Positions 11,235 through 22,031 of a DNA stretch of 64,000 nt are shown here, one piece after another. Made by a program: the position numbers and the translations under genes. Under the pieces are notes generated by a model. The model was not told where the DNA came from, searched no databases, and was given only the letters and a program-made list of their open reading frames with translations. Numbering within the stretch: position 1 is the stretch's first letter; each line of letters opens with the position of its first letter. Location of the stretch: contig JASPKZ010001598.1 of assembly GCA_030220185.1 (NCBI GenBank), positions 2,128,501-2,192,500 on the forward strand, in the 5' to 3' direction. The stretch is from Diploptera punctata. Lineage: Eukaryota > Arthropoda > Insecta > Blattodea > Blaberidae.

Positions 11235-11796
11235 CAGGGTGTAACTAAATTCCTATTACAGACTTTGAGGACATGTAGTAGGGACTAAAATGGTTATATT
11301 TAGCATAGGAACTCATGCCAAGAAATGTACAGTTTTCCGCTATATGCAAAATACCACAACACACCTCCAACTCTCCCATATTTTCGGCACCAAAGACCCT
11401 GCACTTTCTCTTGACTTGACCCTGCTAAACTACAACCTATGGGGTCACATGAAATCCTTGTTTTATGAGAGCCTTGTGGCATCTGAGGAAGACTTACTGG
11501 CACAAGTTATAGTGTGGCAGATGTTGCAGGACCAAGAATTTATGATCCTTTGTACCAGAACATGGTACGGAGGTACCGTATCTATGTTGATGTCGGTAGT
11601 TGTCATGTTGATCCCTTCTTGTAACTGAACCCAGATGACTAGCAGCAGGTAGCAGAGAGAGTAACATGTATTGGGGTACTTTGCAGGTAGCGGGAAAATG
11701 GTACGTTTCCGGACATGAGTTACTATGATAAACATAACCATCTTGGTCCCTTCTACATGTCCTCAAAATCTGTAAAGGGAAATTAGTTATACCCTG
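11235..11796 (+). mobile_element. Deleted Tc1/mariner-superfamily transposon with C-terminal transposase relic
   Basis: The inverted ends (CAGGGTGTAACTAAATTCC on the left, GAAATTAGTTATACCCTG on the right) sit between TA dinucleotides (11233-11234 and 11797-11798). They extend imperfectly inward for about 45 bp, including a shared block around GAGGACATGTAG. Inside, the plus strand encodes a decayed transposase C-terminus: SLDLTLLNYNLWGHMKSLFY, corresponding to the usual SPDLTPLDFxLWGHLKS around the last catalytic Asp, then SEEDLLAQV. The catalytic front half is missing. Non-autonomous and dead. Confidence 0.8.
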
Positions 11797-13544
11797 TATA
11801 ATAACTCAGAATCACATTATTTAGTAAAAATATGTTTTATTGAATATAAATAAATTTGAAGTAGTTTTAATGAATTTTTATTGAATTGAGGAAACTGGAT
11901 GAAACTTATTTGAAGTAGAGACGAGTATAATATACTTCTATATTTCTTAAAAATCAATTATCTCAGACAATTTTTGTTTTGTTTTGTTTATTGAATTTTC
12001 AATTTTTCTACCTGCTGAACTTGCTTGACATTTTTGTTTCCTAAAACTTTAATCATAATATTGGCACATTACTTAGAAACATTTCTAACCCAAGTAAAAA
12101 TACTATATTGTTATTAAACTTGATTAATGAAAATTATTTATTTAAATATCATATCTAATGCTTTTCAAAATTTCTGCAGCTGTTATCTAAACCATAAGCT
12201 TTACCCCGAGATAAACTTTAATTTACAACATTTTTCATTTTGGTTTGCTAGCTTTGAATGATATATACAAAGCCAGCACAGAACTTTGTTATACGGCATG
12301 GAATTGAAACAGTTTTCCAACTGAGCTACCAAAGAACAGTATAAATTATCAAATTATCTATCCCATTTACTGATTATTCACAAGTTTATTTCTTATGAAA
12401 GTGCTATTATAATTTTAAATTTTATGCAAGTTGCTTTATTAAAAAAAAAGGTACAGTGTACCAAAACAGCTGTCACTGAATTATATAATAAATATGAAAA
12501 TCAAATAAAACAATGTTTTATTTTTATTTAATTAATAAAAAATAGTATTATCAAACAAAGATATGTAAATAAGATAAATAGAAATATTATTTGGTAGCTT
12601 ATTTGGAAAGGATATCATATTAACTACAGTTGGAAACCTATTTTCAAATTATTGCTTATGGAAAATATTATTTTCTTTCATTAATAAATGTAAGTATTAA
12701 GTTTTTCTTTTCCAATAACTAGAACAGCAACTAGAATTAAGAATGAATAAAAATATTCAAATATCAACATTTAAAATATGGCAAGAAAATTGTAAAATAC
12801 AGATAGAGAATATAAAAAATACATTTTGAATTTCTCAAAAACATACTAATTAATTTTGTTTGTCTGTGTTGACAGGTTTCAATAAATTTAAATAAATATA
12901 AAACAATGAAATAAAAAAAATCAGAGATGATTGGAAAACTGGGGAAATATTGTTCATATGAAGTAAATGTATATTAAATAAAAATAATATATTCTGATGA
13001 TGACATAGACTAAAAGTCATAAAACTAAATGAAAGAAAATCAAACTCAAAGTTTGTAACAATGTTAACATTTCATAAATAATGCAGGCAGTCCGGGAAAT
13101 TTGGTGGTGCCATTATCTAAAATATCTTCTGTAATATGTCATAAGCTTAACTTACATTAAACATTATAGAAAGAATATATCCATTGATATGCAATACACT
13201 TTACACTAACAACAACAAAATTAAATACAACATAGTAACATACTGTTGTAATTAATTAGAGATAACCAAAGTTTAAGAATGAGAAACAGAGAAGAATAAA
13301 CGCTCAGCCAACCATGCATATTATGCACTTTTACCTATAATAAAGAATAAAATAATTTCAAGAGATATTAAAATAAATATTTATAAAACTTAATTAAACC
13401 AGTTTTAACAAATGACAATTAGATGGACTTTAAAAAAGAATATCAGTGATCTTATAGCCACATTTAAAAAAAAAAAAAGATTGACGAGAATTTTTGATCC
13501 TGTCAAATGTAGAAATATGTGGAGAAGCAGATATAATTATTAAT
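11797..13544. other. Long AT-rich intron stretch
   Basis: About 1.7 kb with almost no recognisable content. At 12275-12345 there is a decayed minus-strand tRNA-like fragment (TTCCAACTGAGCTACC). A short block TTTATTTTTATTTAATTAAT near 12513-12540 recurs around 43235-43262. Otherwise nothing. Confidence 0.4.
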
Positions 13545-14310
13545 AAGTTGGATATTTTGAGTCACCTCATATTTCTTGATTTTTATGCAGACTAGTTTCA
13601 TCACTTTTTTGCAACATTTTCAATACATTCCAACTGTTGTTTGGCGGTTGTCCATCCTGTAAGTTGATTTCTGCTCCCTCTTCTGACTGACTGATGAACT
13701 TCCAAATCAAAATTTTTTTTCTCTTTCACTGGGATTTTCAAAATTCATGATTTTCTTTTTATTCTTGCAGATGTAAATTTTCTCCCAAATTGTGAGTTCC
13801 TTAGATTTTTCTAAATGTTTTAGTAATTTGGCCTTCTGTGTTTTTTTGACCATGCATGTGCAGGTATTGCAGATTTTTCTATTTCTCCATTTTTAACATT
13901 TCTAAGATGTTCTTTTAATCTTGTATTTAAGTTCCTTTTTGTTTTTCCTATGTATATATTTTTTTACAATCTTTACAATCAATTTGAAAAAAAATCTAAG
14001 AAACTCACAATTTGGGAGAAAATTTACATCTGCAAGAATAAAAAGAAAATCATGAATTTTGAAATTCCCGGTGAAAGAGAAAAAAAAAATTGATTTGGAA
14101 GTTCATCAGTCAGCAAGCAGAGGGAGCAGAAATCAACTTACAGGATGGACAACCACCAAACATCAGTTGGAGCGCATCAAAAATGTCACAAAAAAGTGAC
14201 AAAACTGGTCTGCATAAAAATAAAAAAAATATGAAGTGAGCCAACATATCCAACTCACTAATAATTAAAAGAAATCTCATAGTGTTATTTTCAATACATA
14301 TATTTAATAA
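13545..14310. mobile_element. Penelope-like foldback with two inverted ORF ends
   Basis: The arms are inverted copies of one PLE 3' region meeting near 13985. The left arm read on minus carries a YIGKTKRNLNTRLKEHLRNV stretch (with a frameshift just before it) and the tail to about 13560. The right arm read on plus carries LTIWEKIYICKNKK and MNFEIPGERE, then QLTGWTTTKHQLERI. Both arms end in hammerhead-like sequence: minus 13580-13645 with GTGATGAAACTAGTC, plus 14155-14215 with GTCAC/GTGAC helix II. Then comes a TATGAAGTGAG or TATGAGGTGAC block. The right terminus is AATCTCATAGTGTTATTTTC. Reading frames are broken throughout. Confidence 0.82.
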
Positions 14311-14372
14311 GCAGATATGATACTGAACTCTATTAACCATGTAAAGAAGTAGACATAACAACATATATTAAA

Positions 14373-14705
14373 CTGTCAAGGTTGAGATGGCTGGGGTATG
14401 TGAATCGAATGAAGACCAGCTAGTCAGGAAGCAGCAAGGCAAACTGTAATGCTAATATACTAAATAGTAAAATGCAATTAGAAGAATGAATCAACGAGGA
14501 CCAAGAAAAGTCTTAAAGGCACACTTTAGAGGAAGGAAGACAGTGGGATGACAGAGAGTGATGGGAGGACACAGTATGAGCAGATGCTATTACACTTCTG
14601 GGAGTAAGGAACTGGAAGATGGTGACTAGGAACAGGGAAGGATGGAGGAAGAGGATTGGAGAGGCCAGCCCAATTTGAGCTGTACAGACATAGGATGGAT
14701 GGATG
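14373..14705 (+). pseudogene. 3' end of a non-LTR retrotransposon
   Basis: The plus strand encodes SRLRWLGYVNRM, the familiar C-terminal motif of RT-endonuclease elements, followed by a decayed basic region (AGAGGAAGGAAGACAGTGGG) and an EELEDGD-like stretch. It ends with a (GGAT)n tail at 14693-14706. Only the last few hundred bases of the element remain. Confidence 0.75.
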
Positions 14706-14917
14706 TTATGTAATTAAAGAAATTGGATATCTTAACAAATAATATAACTATGGGAGTTTTTAGATTTATATTTAAAATAATATTTGCACATATTAAGAAA
14801 GTAAAACAATTATTAAATAGGTTATGTTTGACTTTCAAATATCAACATTCCAATGGATATGTTCTTTTTAATGAAACATATAAGAAAATAAAAATTAATA
14901 TACAAACATATACTAAC

Positions 14918-15096
14918 CTTTGGTCCTGCCAATCCAGGTGCTCCTGCAGGACCAATTGGTCCCATTGGTCCTTGAGGTCCTCTTTCACCTGGAGGTCCAG
15001 GTTCTCCAGGAATACCTTGCCTGCCATCGTGCCCTGGAAGACCTCGGGGCCAAGTGGTCCAGGAGGACCTGGGGGCCCTGGTTCACCTGGTTCTCC
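14918..15096 (-). CDS. Collagen exon (fourth in order), Gly-X-Y, with a 1-base deletion
   Basis: On the minus strand the exon follows a GACTTAAG acceptor and ends AAAG before a GTTAGT donor. It begins [17 protein letters not shown]. At 15046-15049 the run GGCCCCGAGG breaks the frame; with one more C the reading continues as [16 protein letters not shown] and on to [12 protein letters not shown] with a perfect Gly every third residue. The observed length is 179; the expected 180 would be 20 uninterrupted triplets and phase 0 at both ends, like the neighbouring exons. This points to a sequencing or assembly error, or else a real disabling mutation. No alternative GT-AG pair removes the fault. 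The exon lies between introns of 19.9 and 13.5 kb. Confidence 0.92.
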
Positions 15097-15354
15097 CTTA
15101 AGTCAAAATAAGTCCGTTATCTTCAGTAACTTAAATATTAAATTTAACTTGGTTCTGATGTGAAGTAAGCGCCATGTTCATATTCAACTATTTTTTGCGA
15201 AAAATCTTTCCAACATTGTATGTTACCAAATGAACAAAGATTAGTGAACATATTTATAAGTCTTGACATAATTTAGCAATAAAAAATTAAAAAAGAGACG
15301 CCTCATATTGTTGTTTCAGATTTAAATTTAAAACACAAAGTAATGAAATATTTA

Positions 15355-15573
15355 ATATTGTTTAGTTGTTTTTTTACTCATGCGCGCGGAGGTCAGTCTG
15401 CAGGAGAGGAGGCCATTGGACATCAGTTGTGAACATAATACAGCATTGAGAATGTCACAAATGAAGTGAAGAAACTCGAGTCTGCTTGGGAGTTAAGAAG
15501 TATGAGGTGAGTCAAGAAACAACTAAACAATATTAAAATAAACCTCATAGTGTTATTTCCTACCTACATAACT
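15355..15573 (+). mobile_element. Penelope-like foldback copy, 14-bp TSD
   Basis: Flanked by TAATGAAATATTTA at 15341-15354 and 15574-15587. The short left arm (AATATTGTTTAGTTG) is the inverse of the sequence after the ribozyme-like block on the right. Internally: GGAGGTCAGTCTGCAGGAG (end of the PLE ORF), GCATTGAGAATGTCAC, then GAAACTCGAGTCTGC, the hammerhead-like block of this family. It ends TATGAGGTGAGTC ... AACCTCATAGTGTTATTTCC. It is inserted inside the foldback 15322-15846. Confidence 0.85.
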
Positions 15574-15626
15574 TAATGAAATATTTATCTAAATGGTCCG
15601 TCTCCTCAACTTTATTAGTTATTTAA

Positions 15627-15662
15627 CTGTAGTACTTTCGGGACTAGTCCCATCATCAGCAG
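15627..15662 (-). ncRNA. Hammerhead ribozyme, type I-like, intact core
   Basis: Minus strand: helix I CUG, core CUGAUGA (15653-15659), one extra U, helix II GGGAC/GUCCC, core GAAA (15636-15639), palindromic helix III AGUACU, H17 = A, then helix I CAG. All invariant core positions of the hammerhead are present. The short palindromic helix III suggests that activity may need dimers, as proposed for short-helix-III hammerheads. Confidence 0.75.
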
Positions 15663-16007
15663 GATTAAAAAATGGTGTTTCACTGAATATCTGGTAGAAA
15701 TCTATCAGATCTTCAGTGAAACACCAGTTTTGAATCCTGCTGATTATGGGACTAGTCCCGAAAGTGCTACAGTTAAATAACTAATATAGTTGAGGAGACG
15801 GACCTTTAAGGTAAATATTTCATTACTTTATGTTTTAAATTTGAATAATACCTCAACGGAACGTCATCATGAATCTTATAAATGTTTCAGATTTAGTTAA
15901 TACAATTTTGTATTCAGATCATATTGTATATATGATTATTCAAAATTAAATAAGAGACATTTATACTGTGGAGAGATGTGACATATGTTTAAAAGATGTT
16001 AAAGGTA

Positions 16008-16303
16008 AAGTGATCCCACTACAGGCCTCAGGAGGCCCTTGGGGTAGTAGGAGGTTAGGGCTCCCACTTTTTCTTGACAATCGGCACTTGATGTCAGCCG
16101 GAGTGTCAGCCCTGCGTGACGGCCGCCTTTACCCCAGAACAAGCGTCTGGTACTCATTTCAGTTAGAGGCTGAGTCGACCCCAGGGCCATAGTGCCGCCA
16201 GAAGGTTTGGGTCAGTTTAAAAATCCTGACCCCACTGGGACTCGAACCCTCGACCCTCCGGCTTGTAGCTCAGTGCCTTAACCACTACGCTACGGCGTGC
16301 CCC
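16008..16303 (-). mobile_element. tRNA-derived SINE (family B)
   Basis: Minus strand: the head has an A box (TAGCGTAGTGGTTAAGGC) and a B box (GGTTCGAGTCCC). The body contains CAGGATTTTTAAACTGAC, GTCGACTCAGCCTCTAAC and CCTCCTACTACCCCAAGG, and the element ends near the GGGATCACTTTACC tail. Other copies are at 19617-19915, 30305-30545, 53688-53945 and 63912-64000. Confidence 0.88.
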
Positions 16304-16316
16304 TTAAAAGATCTTC

Positions 16317-16680
16317 TTCCTTCCAAGTATTAGGCCAAGGCCTGTTACGATCCTATAGAAAATTTTCCCTCCAGCGTTTCACCTTCTAGGAAATTCTCGT
16401 ATAAGACTTGAAAGCATAATAATAGTCCCTTCGATTGGTTGCTGGCCAAAGGAAGGCAAGACCAGTGATGGGGCTGCCATCTTATAGCCTCTGGTCAGGC
16501 TTTTCTGGAGAAGAAAAGAAAATAAAGGAAAGAAGAAATGGAAGAAAGGAAAGGCTCCCTAGCCCTCGGATGCCCTAATAGCATCGGGGTCGAAAAAACA
16601 AGAGTTAACCAAGAGAGGTTAGATAGCAAAGTTAAAAGAGTGCAAAACACAAGTAAGTGGAAGAAATTTGTTAATAAACA
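16317..16680 (-). mobile_element. Internally deleted non-LTR element: 5' region fused to a 3' end
   Basis: On minus, 16680-16382 is a leader-like region (CTCTTGGTTAACTCTTG, GATGGCAGCCCCATCACTGG). It is fused to 16381-16317, the same 3' end as the RT element at 4060-4130 (CTCCAGCGTTTCA and GGCCAAGGCC on plus). It pairs as an inverted copy with 17160-17527. No coding sequence remains between the two ends. Confidence 0.7.
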
Positions 16681-16811
16681 CAAATGTGGAGCTTGTTTCT
16701 AAATCCATCTTAAATTTTACAGAAAATGGAATAAATCATTGGTACATGAGGTATAAATTTGCTATATAACAGCGTTTTCCAAGCCCTATTATAATAAGAT
16801 TTGATACTTAT

Positions 16812-17060
16812 TGTGCAAAATAAACAATTGCAATGGTTTGGACACATGAAGAGGATGAATGAGAAGATAGATTGCCAGGGTAAGGAGTATGGAGTGGATT
16901 CCAAATGGGAGGAAAAGAAGAGGGAGACGTAAGAAGACATGGATAGAGGGAATTATGAATTTGATGAAGGACAGGGGACTGCAGGATGGTGACTGGAAGG
17001 ATAGAGATGAATGGAGGAAGAGAATCAAAACTTAACATTGGGCACGTGAAGATGTTGTAT
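16812..17060 (+). pseudogene. C-terminal fragment of a non-LTR retrotransposon
   Basis: The plus strand encodes the LQWFGHMKRMNE motif, a decayed GRRKRGRRKKTW-like basic stretch (GGAAAAGAAGAGGGAGACGT), then LQDGDWKDRDEWRKRI and a stop. The tail TAAATAAATAAATAATAT follows at about 17073-17090. It lies between the two inverted deleted elements. Confidence 0.8.
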
Positions 17061-17159
17061 ACATTTAAAACCTGTTAAATAAATAAATAATATATATTTT
17101 CCCTCAGGGGTCCTCATCTAGGGGATATGTGGATGGCGACCACAAGGTGCCCAAGCTGA

Positions 17160-17527
17160 GGCAACACATTTCGTCCACGTAACTGTGTGTTTGCACTCTT
17201 TTAACTTTACTATTTAATCTCTCTTGGTTAACTCTTGTTTTTTTCGACCCCGACGCTATTAGGGCATCTGAGGGCTAGGGAGTCTTTCCTTTCTTCCATT
17301 TCTTCTTTCCTTTATTTTCTTTTCTTCTCCAGAAAAGCCTGACCAGAGGCTATAAGATGGCAGCCCCATCACTGGTCTTTCCTTCCTTTTGGCCATCAAC
17401 CAATCGAAGGGACTATCATTATGCTTTCAAGTCTTATACGAGAATTTCCGGAAGAGACCGCTTTAGTGAAAATTTTTTCTAATGTCCTTTACAGGCCCTT
17501 TGTCCTAATACTTTGTAAGGAAGAAGA
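17160..17527 (+). mobile_element. Internally deleted non-LTR element, inverted partner of 16317-16680
   Basis: Plus-strand copy of the same leader (GATGGCAGCCCCATCACTGG at about 17358) joined to a diverged 3' end (CAGGCCCTTTGTCCTAATAC, GGAAGAAG). Arms of about 280 bp match 16380-16680 in reverse with few differences, so the pair could fold into one long hairpin. A related leader is at 40920-41000. Confidence 0.7.
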
Positions 17528-18071
17528 ATAATAATATATATATATTTATTGCCGGTTATAATCTCAAAATGTTAAAATGGATGTGCTAATTTTTATTTAT
17601 TTTTTATTTGGTACTCCATTTTAAGGGGAATCTAAAATTAATTTGTATGCAAATTGTACGATATATAGCAAATTTTAGTTGGTGGCTGATTTTAAAGATT
17701 AAATTAAAATATGGTGAAAATGTTCTATTTATATAGCATGAGTTGATGATCATTTGTTGTCATTTGTTTGATTGTTAACTCTTCAACAAAGTTTGAAAAT
17801 TCAATATACTAAATGTCACCAACTATGTAATACTTTCAAATTTGAATAATGATGCAGATATATTTTTATCATAACCGTTATCCTACTGCAAGTGCTTAGT
17901 TCCCATATGTAGGCCTAATATTATTAAAATAAACCCTCTACTCGTGTTCAGCTTAATGCCAGGTTAAAGGATGGGACGAGATGTACCCTATTTTTGAAGG
18001 TCTGTGATATACAAGGATGTTGGCTTGTTACATGTACAAATTCTATGAATATCAATGATATGCAATCAAAC
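17528..18071. other. AT-rich intron, nothing recognised
   Basis: Starts with a short AT microsatellite (17530-17546). No ORF, repeat or exon was recognised. Confidence 0.45.
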
Positions 18072-18080
18072 AAAAAAGTT

Positions 18081-18490
18081 TTTTTTTTCTTCTATACTGC
18101 AGTTTTGGAGCTTATCTCCATCTTCAGTAGCCTCTGGTCGACCGGTGTTATGTCGTTTCTTGGCAGTTTTCTTCTTACTTCTATCGGTGGACCGATGAAC
18201 CTCTGGATCAGGTAAAAATTTGCTGAGTTTCGAAATTCATGAGTTTATCTTTCTTGTTTTTTTGGAAATTTTGATCTGATCCAGAGGTTCATCGGTCCAC
18301 ATCGGTCCATAGAAGTAAGAAGAAAACCGCCAAGAAACGACATAACACCAATCGACCATAGGCTACTGAAGATGGAGATAAGCTCCAAAACTGCAGTATA
18401 GAAGAAAAAGGATACGAGGTGAGGTAATAAAAACATTAATTTAATTCTTAAATTAAACCTCATAGTGTTCTTTCCCTGTGAAAGTTAAAT
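18081..18490. mobile_element. Penelope-like foldback, 9-bp TSD
   Basis: Flanked by AAAAAAGTT at 18072-18080 and 18491-18499. The arms are inverted copies of the end of a PLE ORF (AGAGGTTCATCGGTCCAC, GAAATTCATGAGTTT). Both carry a hammerhead-like block: CTACTGAAGATGGAG, helix II GGAG/CUCC, helix III ACUGCAGU, helix I CUA/UAG. Both arms have AAAA in place of GAAA. The mutation is shared, so either it predates the duplication or it arose in the source copy. The right end is ATACGAGGTGAGGT ... AACCTCATAGTGTTC. Confidence 0.82.
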
Positions 18491-18499
18491 AAAAAAGTT

Positions 18500-19616
18500 A
18501 TTATTATACTAAACGTTATTTTGAATTAATTGCAACAACTTCTCATTCAATAAAATTAATTAACTCATTTATAACCATCGAAGGTGTAGATGAAATGAAA
18601 ATGGATGAAATAAGATTGGTGAAATGATCGAATGATGTTTTTGGGAAGGGAAAATGGGAGGAATCTGAGAAGAACCTGCTCTTGGCTTCGATTCCTTCAC
18701 CATGGAGTGAGTGAGGCACTAACTCGAATCCTAGTGGTGGAGGACAAGTGTCTACACACATGTTGCCTCACATGTAACACCACTGTTTGTTATTAAAGTT
18801 AATATTAAATAATGCTATGAAAAGTTTATATTTCTTATAGCTTATAAATGATCTTATCTAATAGGTGAATTTAATGTGTGCTTAAAACGCAAGGATTTAA
18901 CAGTAGCTTTAAACAGAAACTTTTTCAGGAATGTAAAGAACTACACAGTGATACACTAGCAGGCAATACTTGTTGAGCTGAAAAAATATATTACACATCC
19001 AAGTTAACTGTTCACGGTAGGAGGGGAAGAGTTTTAGCGCTAGTGTCGCCGATCTACTGAATCTGTGGAAGGGATGTAGGAGAAAACTGTACATCCGATC
19101 ACGTATTGAAATTTTTCAACTTCAAATGTGGGGGGAGAATCTCTAAAGACGTGCGAAAGATCTTAACATGGTTGTCAAATTAGTCATTTAAGCACGGAAT
19201 GCTCAAGCGGTCGGATAATTTAAAATCACAGTATTTGTCGTCTCTCTATTACCAGCCTCACAATAAATCACAAGTGGCAACATGTAATGAGAAGGGCAAG
19301 GAAGGGACAGCTCATTCCTAGACGTAACCCCAAAAGTAACAGGGTTGTCAAGTTAGTCATTCTGCCACTGACCGTGCAGAACGACGGAGCATTAAAATAC
19401 ATAGTGTTTGTCAGTTCTCTACCTGCCATTCAAACATGATACAGATGACAGGAAGTGGCAACATAGTAAGGATTAGAAAGAGAAAGACCGTTTGTTAGTT
19501 AACATATTTTCCGCCTGCACAAAACACTTGGATGGGTAATATATTTGGGGGTAATCACCTTTATAGGAGCTTCCATAGAATGTCCACTTTTGATTCATTT
19601 ACAAGTGAACACATCT
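18500..19616. other. Intron sequence with a possible local duplication
   Basis: No gene seen. Two segments (about 19160-19300 and 19335-19470) share the order GTTGTCAA.TTAGTCATT, then a GGTCG/CGACGGA-like stretch, then GTCTCTCTA or GTTCTCTAC, then CAAGTGGCAACAT or GAAGTGGCAACAT. They look like an old tandem duplication about 170 bp apart. Function unknown. Confidence 0.4.
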
Positions 19617-19915
19617 AAAGTGATCCCACAACAGGCCCGGAGGCCTTGGGGTAGTAGGAGGTTAAGGCTCCCACTTTTTCTAGACAATCGGCACTTCATG
19701 TCAGCCGGGTTGTCAGCCCTGTGTGACGGCCGCCTTTACCCCCAGAACAAGCGTCTGGTACTCATTTCAGTTAGAGGCTGAGTCGACCTCAGGCACTATG
19801 GAGTGCCGCCAGAGGGTTTGGATCAGTTCAAAAATCCTGACCCCAATGGGACTTGAACCCTCGACCCTCTGGCTTGTAGCTCAGTGCCTTAACCACTACG
19901 CTATGGCGTGCCCCT
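19617..19915 (-). mobile_element. tRNA-derived SINE (family B), nearly complete
   Basis: Same structure as 16008-16303: minus-strand head with GGTTCAAGTCCC and GTAGTGGTTAAGGCAC, body with GACTCAGCCTCTAACTG, end with CCTCCTACTACCCCAAGG. Identity between the two copies is high by eye, so the family was active fairly recently. Confidence 0.88.
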
Positions 19916-19984
19916 GTGGTATTTCGTATGAATTATTTTGGTAATCTTTTTACATCTATAATTATTATTTTATTATTAACACAT

Positions 19985-20410
19985 CTACTTTTTTTTGTTT
20001 ATACTGGTTTTCCTTATTGTTTTACCTTTTTCTTTGTTTGTTTTACCCGTTTGTTAACTTTCTTTAATTCTCACATAGACACAAGGACAGTACACATATA
20101 CACCCAATCCCAAGGTGGAGATTTAAAATCCCCTACCCCGCCAGAAATAGAACCTGGGTTGCCAGAGTGGAAGGTAGGGACTCTACCGACCACGCCACAG
20201 CGATGGACTTTTTATTTCTTTCTTTGTCATTTTCTTTCGTTTATACTGTTTTTCTTTTTTGTTTAACTTTGTTAACCTTTTTATCTTATTCACACATACA
20301 AACACAAGACAGGACACACACCCAGACCCAAGGTGGAGATTTAAAATCCCCTACCCTGCCGGGAATCGAACCCGGGTCGCCAAAGTAGAAGGTAGGGACT
20401 CTACCGACTG
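19985..20410 (-). repeat. Two tandem copies of a third tRNA-derived SINE (family C)
   Basis: Two minus-strand units (about 19985-20205 and 20212-20410) each end in a tRNA-like head (GGTAGAGTCCCTACC then a B box: GGGTTCGATTCCCGG in the second, decayed in the first). A shared GGAGATTTAAAATCCCCTAC body and a CTTTTT-rich tail region follow. A plus-strand copy lies at 47258-47390. Confidence 0.8.
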
Positions 20411-20602
20411 CTGATAGATTAAGAGTATATTTATGTTTATAATTGCATTTTCTAGTGTTACCAAATGCCAATGAAAACAAAATATTTGTTCTTTATATTA
20501 CTATTTATATATTATTTAAACCAGTATTTAGAGGAAAATTATGTGTTCTCGAAATCTGAAATGGACATGACCCACTTTAATACTCAAGAGCAAATAAGCC
20601 AT

Positions 20603-20606
<4 letters not shown>

Positions 20607-20648
<42 letters not shown>
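20607..20648. repeat. (TA)n microsatellite
   Basis: About 20 TA units in a row. A six-frame ORF runs through it but has no coding meaning. Confidence 0.98.
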
Positions 20649-20654
<6 letters not shown>

Positions 20655-21974
20655 AATGAGACATTTTGACAAAAAAAAAAGAACTATGTATAGATGGTTC
20701 CAGCAATTTTATTATAGTAAATCATAAGGAAATAGACTTAATATTTAGGGGGAATCATTCCAACCTCCCAAACTAAAGCACTGCTAGCAGGACTGTATAG
20801 TGAAGCAAGAGATAAAATAATATACATTAATCACTGGAATACAATATTACATTAATCAAATTTGAAAGTATTTTATTTTGAACTCTTTTGAATCTAAAGT
20901 TTTACTTTGTAAAAATATTAGCAATTAGTAAAACTTATTGAAATAGCTATAGTACATCTTAACATATCATGCAGCAGCATGCGAACATGCAAAACAAAAA
21001 TATAAAAAGCACAGACATGCTAGAAAAAATCAACTAATTTATATAACAGAATATAATATACATATTAATAATATTATTGTAGGTCCCATTCATAAAGGTC
21101 CTTGTACAGTATCTGACCCAAAGTCATCATGGTTGATTATTTATTAGTTACTTGTAATATCTAAAAAAAAATATCCCATGAAATTTGTATAGGTTAAATC
21201 TGAATTTTAAAAACACTATTATTGAATTTTAACTAGTTTTGTTAGTATTTTCAATTTCTTGTAACTTAGCTATTTATATGATCATCACTGATAAATATAA
21301 ATACAATATGTTGCAAATAAGTAAGAAGTTAAAATTATTTTAAACTGAAGAAAAAAAAAAGAGTTTATAAAATTATGAAATTAATTGTATGTATTCTTAA
21401 CCAATTTTAACAATATCAAAAATTGTTTAGATAAATTTAACTTACATTTTCTTGCAAATGCAAGTGAAAATAATTTAAAAAAAATTATATTATTTAGAAT
21501 GTATGAATAAAGAGATGATTTTTAATTTATAAGAGATATACAATGTGCATCAGGAATATGGCTATATGTTTCCAATGTGTGATGCAATTCTCCAAATTGC
21601 TATTTTCAGCATGTAGACATTTTGTAGTTTCCAGGAATAAACTTTCCTTCAAATAAGCCTACATTATATAGCATATTTCTAATAGAACCTATATGAGAAA
21701 AAAAAGTTTATTCATTTATAAATTGTATCGATTTAGTAACTGGAAGTGTAGTTACAATTACAAGAGTTAAGTTCTCCCATATGGCTAATAAATATTATAA
21801 TAAGATTAATTTTTATAAAAGACCACCAAAACTTGAATGCCTTTTCTGTTGATGTTATTAGTGTTTATTATAGGGATGAAGTAGAGTTACACTACTGTCA
21901 CATTTTCTTCATTTACAAAAATTAACATAACACAGAAATTAATTTGAAAATGCAATAGGAAATAACAGCATGAG
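20649..21974. other. Long AT-rich intron stretch, nothing recognised
   Basis: 1.3 kb with no ORF of interest and no repeat end matched elsewhere in the window. A (GATG)-poor, A-tract-rich composition is typical of the intron background here. Confidence 0.45.
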
Positions 21975-22031
21975 GTTTTACTTAATAAGTAAGTTTGGTT
22001 TGTATTCTTCTTACCTTGTATAGTTGTTTCT

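Larger units (their letters stand above)
15322..15846. mobile_element. Foldback element carrying a hammerhead-like core on both arms, interrupted by a PLE copy
   Basis: Left arm TTTAAATTTAAAACACAAAG...CGTCTCCTCAAC and right arm GTTGAGGAGACGGACC...CTTTATGTTTTAAATTTGAA are inverted. The left arm is split by the PLE insertion at 15355-15573. The left hammerhead (15627-15662, minus) is intact in its conserved core. The right one (from about 15738) reads CTGATTATGGGACTAGTCCC then GAAAG, so G8 is lost. Between the arms lies a short inner hairpin (ATCTTCAGTGAAACACCAG). No ORF. Confidence 0.75.

Noticed and set aside
14723..15163. Plus-strand ORF rich in [10 protein letters not shown]
   Set aside because: It is the antisense of the real collagen exon (minus strand, with proper splice sites). 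Gly/Pro codons are complementary to each other, which creates this shadow.
16008..16190. 74- and 63-codon ORFs in GC-rich sequence
   Set aside because: They lie inside a tRNA-derived SINE; identical frames recur in its other copies.
18245..18463. ORF with LELISIFSSLWSIGVMSFLG repeated on both strands
   Set aside because: The same peptide appears on both arms because the element is a foldback; it is the antisense of the PLE ORF end and hammerhead block.
20465..20659. ORF ending in a run of YIYIYIYI
   Set aside because: Produced by the (TA)n microsatellite at 20607-20648.
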